Source: Phyllobacteriaceae bacterium
GTDB lineage: Bacteria > Pseudomonadota > Alphaproteobacteria > Rhizobiales > Rhizobiaceae
Direction: 5' to 3'
Length of the DNA: 64,000 nt
Assembly: GCA_016711085.1 (NCBI GenBank)
Contig: JADJTR010000001.1
Span: 124,001-188,000 of the forward strand
In this document: in pieces, positions 61,708 through 64,000 of the stretch
Numbering within the stretch: the stretch's first letter is position 1
Layout: the number at the start of each line of letters is the position of its first letter
Notes under the pieces: generated by a model
Database searches by the model: none
Told to the model about the DNA's origin: nothing
The model's input: the letters and a program-made list of their open reading frames with translations, nothing else
Program-made: the position numbers and the translations under genes

Positions 61708-62448
61708 TGCCGCGTTTTCGCCTCACGGTCGAATATGACGGCGGCGCCTATGCCGGCTGGCAACGGCAGGCCGATCTGCCGACCGTGCAGCAGGCGATCG
61801 AGACCGCCGTCAAGGACGTGTCCGGCGAAACCGTCACCGTCAAAGGGGCGGGCCGTACCGACGCTGGCGTCCATGCCTGGGGGCAGGTCGCCCATGTCGA
61901 TCTGGCCCGCGACTGGACCGGCGACAAGCTGCGCGAGGCGCTCAACGCCCGCCTGAAATTCGCCGGCGACCGTGTCGCCATCCTGGTCGCCGCGCCGGTA
62001 GTCGACGATTTCGACGCCCGCTTTTCGGCCCGCGCTCGCCACTACCTTTACCGCATCCTCAACCGACGCGCCCCGCCGGCCTTGGATGCCGGCCGTGTCT
62101 GGCACGTCAAGCGCGCGCTCGACGCCGCCGCCATGCACGAGGCGGCGCAGGGGCTGATCGGCAAGCACGACTTTTCCACCTTCCGCGCCAGCCTTTGCCA
62201 GCGAAAAGTCCGCTGAAGACCTTGACCAGCCTCGATGTGAACCGCGCCGGCGACCTGATCGAAATCCGCGCCTCCGCCCCCTCCTTCCTGCACAACCAGG
62301 TACGTTCCATGGTAGGCTCGCTGAAACTGGTCGGCGAGGGGAGTGGAGCGCGGCCGACCTCAGGGCCGCGCTCGACGCGAGGAATCGCGCCCGCTGCGGG
62401 CCGGTCGCCCCGCCGGAGGGATTGTCCCTCGTCAGGGTCGATTACTGA
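61704..62448 (+). CDS. truA: tRNA pseudouridine synthase A, two probable frameshifts (about 62200 and 62340)
   Basis: About 249-aa enzyme modifying uridines 38-40 in the anticodon arm. The first frame has FRLTVEYDGGAYAGWQRQAD, the catalytic Asp in GAGRTDAGVHAWGQVAH, and FSARARHYLYRILNRRAPPA, but stops at 62216. A base missing before GCGAAAAGT (62200-62201) restores CQAKSPLKTLTSLDVNR and ASAPSFLHNQVRSMVGSLKL. A second missing G in the GGGG run at 62338-62341 restores EWSAADLRAALDARNRARCG and the end RVDY. Two independent single-base losses in one core gene point to consensus errors. Confidence 0.92.
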
Positions 62449-62451
62449 GGG

Positions 62452-63027
62452 TCACACCCCCAGCAGCGCCTGCATCCCGGCCAGCGTCAGCAGCCCGGCG
62501 GTGAACATCGCCACGAAAACCGCTGTGCCGATAGCCGGCCCCTTGCCGATCGCCGTTTCGGTCAGCCGCCAGGTCAGCGCCAGCGCCAAGCCGAACAGGG
62601 CGAAGGACAGCAGCGCCGAAAACGGATTGTCCGGCGGCAGGAACACATCCGCGATCGCGCCCGGCAGCATCAGCCACAGGATCGGCACGGAGCCCCAATT
62701 GGTGGCGACGACATAGGGCGCGAAGCGGTCGCCCAGCCCGAGCGGCTTCGAGGCCAACCCGAACAGCGCCAGCGGCGCGATCCATGCGGCGAGATCGGTT
62801 GCGGCGTAGGCGGCGATCAGCCGATCGAACGCCATCGCCTCCGGTTCCGCCGCGCCGCGCAGCGCTGCGCCATACCAGCCGATGGCGAGCGCCGGCAGGG
62901 AAACGACGATCGCCTGGAACGAGCCCCAAAATCCGTCGGCCGAGACATCGAACGCGGACAAGGCTTCGCGCCGGCCGGTCATCACCGCGATGGCGGCGCG
63001 AATGAAGTGAACGGTCTTTTCGTTCAT
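62452..63027 (-). CDS. Multi-pass membrane protein of unknown function
   Basis: 191-aa inner-membrane protein with about five hydrophobic helices (FQAIVVSLPALAIGWYG, DLAAWIAPLALFGLA, GSVPILWLMLPGAIADVFL, LLSFALFGLALALTW, AIGTAVFVAMFTAGLLTLAG). The start MNEKTVHFIRAAIAVMTGRR (63027) overlaps the dapE stop by 4 nt. The same small membrane gene follows dapE in many Hyphomicrobiales, so it may act in the same pathway or simply be an inherited neighbour. No functional motif seen. Confidence 0.78.
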   Translation of the reverse strand: MNEKTVHFIRAAIAVMTGRREALSAFDVSADGFWGSFQAIVVSLPALAIGWYGAALRGAAEPEAMAFDRLIAAYAATDLAAWIAPLALFGLASKPLGLGDRFAPYVVATNWGSVPILWLMLPGAIADVFLPPDNPFSALLSFALFGLALALTWRLTETAIGKGPAIGTAVFVAMFTAGLLTLAGMQALLGV

Positions 63028-64000
63028 GCCGCGAAACCGAACCAATCGACAAGAAAACGCTGGTAAATCGCCGTCAGCATCTCCAGATCGGCGAGCGCCA
63101 CGCGCTCGTCGACCATGTGCATGGTCTTGCCGACGAGGCCGAACTCCACCACTGGGCAATAGTCCTTGATGAAGCGCGCATCCGAGGTGCCGCCGGAGGT
63201 TGAGAGCGAAGGCTCGCGGCCGGTCGCCGCCATGATCGAGGACGAGAGCGTCGACACCAGTTTTGCGTCCCGCGTCAGGAACACGTGGCTCGGCGGCTCC
63301 CGCCACTTCAGCTCGAAATTGACCGGCATATCCTTGCCCGGCCGCAGGCGGAACCGCCGCGCCGCGCGGTCGAGTCGATTGTGGATTTCCGCCATCAGCG
63401 TTTCGGCCGACCACGTGTCGTTGAAGCGCACATTGAACGAGAATTGCGCCCGCGCCGGAATGACGTTCGTTGCCTTGTTGCCGACATCGATCGTCGTCAC
63501 TTCGAGATTGGTTGGCTGAAAATCCGCCGTGCCCTCGTCGAAGGCGGGCGTCATCAGCGCCTCCATCAGAGTCGCCGCGCCGCGTACCGGATTGTCGGCC
63601 AGATGCGGGTAAGCGGCGTGGCCCTGCCGGCCAAGGACAATGATATCGCCGGACAGCGACCCGCGTCGGCCGATCTTGATGGCGTCACCGATGGCGTCGG
63701 GATTGGTCGGTTCGCCGACGATCGCCGCGTCCCAGCGCTCGCCTTTTCTCGCCGCCCAGTCGAGCAGTTTGACCGTGCCGTTGATGGCCGGGCCTTCCTC
63801 GTCGCCGGTGATCAGCAGCGACACCGAACCGGGGATGGTCTTGCCGGCGGCGAAATGGCGGCCCAGCGCCGCGACGAAACAGGCAATGCCGCCCTTCATG
63901 TCGACCGCGCCGCGTCCGTACATTTCTCCCTGCTCGATGGCGGCGGAGAACGGCGGATGCGTCCAGTCCTTCTCGTCGCCGACCGGGACAACGTCGGTGT
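63024..64000 (-). CDS. dapE: Succinyl-diaminopimelate desuccinylase (5' end outside window)
   Basis: M20 metallopeptidase of lysine and meso-diaminopimelate synthesis, needed for peptidoglycan. The N-terminus is cut by the right edge; 325 codons are present. Family motifs are HTDVVPVGDEKDWTHPPFSA (first metal His/Asp), YGRGAVDMKGGIACFVAALG, ITGDEEGPAINGT (catalytic Glu pair), GEPTNPD and the C-terminal STSGGTSDARFIKDYCPVVE with VDERVALADLE. The gene lies in the usual dapE-truA-fmt-def neighbourhood. Confidence 0.95.
   Translation of the reverse strand, partial: TDVVPVGDEKDWTHPPFSAAIEQGEMYGRGAVDMKGGIACFVAALGRHFAAGKTIPGSVSLLITGDEEGPAINGTVKLLDWAARKGERWDAAIVGEPTNPDAIGDAIKIGRRGSLSGDIIVLGRQGHAAYPHLADNPVRGAATLMEALMTPAFDEGTADFQPTNLEVTTIDVGNKATNVIPARAQFSFNVRFNDTWSAETLMAEIHNRLDRAARRFRLRPGKDMPVNFELKWREPPSHVFLTRDAKLVSTLSSSIMAATGREPSLSTSGGTSDARFIKDYCPVVEFGLVGKTMHMVDERVALADLEMLTAIYQRFLVDWFGFAA

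Overview
The window is a GC-rich chromosomal segment of an alphaproteobacterium, most likely of the order Hyphomicrobiales (Rhizobiales). Reasons: an Agl-type alpha-glucoside ABC operon; the housekeeping runs kdsB-pheA, dnaX-ybaB-recR and def-fmt-truA-dapE; a two-homologue Yej oligopeptide ABC operon; a small 4.5S-type SRP RNA upstream of dnaX; and a large SLC5-type hybrid sensor kinase. The genus cannot be told from what is visible.

Layout. 1-4.3 kb: the 3' part of an alpha-glucoside uptake and hydrolysis operon (aglF partial, aglG, aglA, aglK). 4.4-13.8 kb: tRNA-Gly(CCC), pyrD, a DUF952 gene, a small periplasmic protein, a LuxR-type response regulator convergent with a giant transporter-sensor kinase, mscL, an aminotransferase and galE. 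13.9-30.85 kb: a hydrogenase island. On the minus strand lie maturation genes (hupF-like hypC paralogue, hupE, hybE/hupJ, hupK, hypA, B, C, D, E, hoxX/hypX, hypF). Divergent on the plus strand are the protease gene, a HupH-like gene and the structural genes small subunit-isp1-isp2-large subunit, an Isp-type (group 1e) membrane-bound [NiFe] hydrogenase. 30.9-44.3 kb: a TPR lipoprotein, an M17 peptidase, MarR and NlpC/P60 genes, then a seven-gene minus-strand operon (two YejA-type binding proteins, yejB, yejE, yejF, Nudix, GhrA-like) and a CycM-type cytochrome c. 44.5-64 kb: kdsB, pheA, nudC, HIT, SRP RNA, dnaX, ybaB, GNAT, recR, a lytic transglycosylase, a tryptophanase-like lyase, a periplasmic protein, a TPR-CHAT protein, rmuC, def, fmt, truA, a membrane protein and partial dapE.

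The most interesting biology is in the hydrogenase island. The minus-strand maturation cluster carries remnants of a larger Hup/Hox system: a HoxA-like receiver start and the C-terminus of a H2-sensing HoxC/HupV-type large subunit lie almost fused between hoxX and hypF, and decayed hupH and rubredoxin (hupI) sequences lie between hupE and hybE. This looks like loss of H2-responsive regulation. The divergent promoter region has an FNR/FixK-like palindrome that could supply control instead.

A caution applies to the whole window. At least nine other genes, including the essential or core genes def, truA (twice), galE and yejE, are each interrupted by what look like single-base indels, mostly in or next to G/C runs. 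The simplest explanation is residual consensus error in the assembly. I annotate those as genes with a probable frameshift, and keep the label pseudogene for the hydrogenase remnants, where much more than one base is missing or changed.
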